A stretch of DNA of 5,166 nt, from contig JAZDHC010000065.1 of NCBI GenBank assembly GCA_043806395.1, positions 1-5,166 on the forward strand, given 5' to 3'. The position numbers were made by a program, and so were the translations under genes. This DNA is from CG2-30-40-21 sp043806395 (lineage in GTDB: Bacteria > UBA9089 > CG2-30-40-21). Below are positions 5,131 through 5,166 of this stretch, one piece after another (positions within the stretch are counted from its first letter, which is position 1; each line of letters begins with the position of its first letter). A model generated the notes under the pieces. It was not told where the DNA came from and did not search any database. It saw only the letters and a list, made by a program, of their open reading frames with translations.

Positions 5131-5166
5131 TATCTTTATTTATCCGACACTTGAGAGTTGACACTA

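Overview
The window is a moderately AT-rich piece of bacterial chromosome. All recognisable genes lie on the minus strand. From right to left they are uvrB (start at 4913), a promoter-driven pair coding for a periplasmic substrate-binding protein and a membrane histidine kinase (2808 to 425), and two abutting gene remnants (376 to 144). Strong AGGAGG-type ribosome binding sites, a consensus sigma-70-type promoter and a Sec signal peptide on the binding protein point to a Gram-negative-type bacterium. Several families of short palindromic or tandem repeats crowd into 5 kb, a style I associate with deltaproteobacterial, planctomycete and uncultivated candidate-phylum genomes. The phylum cannot be fixed from this sequence alone.

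Right part (2964-5166): a full-length UvrB helicase subunit of nucleotide excision repair with all key motifs intact. Its upstream 250 bases are almost entirely repeats: an 8-bp-period GCAGAATT/GGGAAATT array, and a facing pair of 26-bp palindromic elements. The uvrB stop codon sits inside a G-rich motif that fits a G-quadruplex pattern on the coding strand.

Middle part (425-2867): a TTGACT-17-TATAAT promoter precedes an ABC_sub_bind-type (type I periplasmic binding fold) protein. Its stop codon overlaps the start of a HAMP/HisKA/HATPase sensor kinase in an ATGA junction. No permease, ATPase or response regulator is present, so the best inference is a ligand-binding protein feeding a kinase, with the response regulator elsewhere. 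The kinase gene carries two different interspersed repeats as in-frame insertions: a 2 x 30 bp element in the extracytoplasmic sensor region and a 26-bp palindrome in the ATPase domain. Its stop codon lies inside a third, 9-bp-period repeat.

Left part (1-424): a well-translated-looking 41-codon remnant of a CBS-domain protein ends where a frame-shifted remnant of a group II intron-type reverse transcriptase begins. The rest, down to position 1, holds no gene I can recognise, only a short CTCTGCG direct repeat at the edge. The main interest of the window is short repeats invading, extending and terminating coding sequence, rather than a recognisable new multi-gene system.
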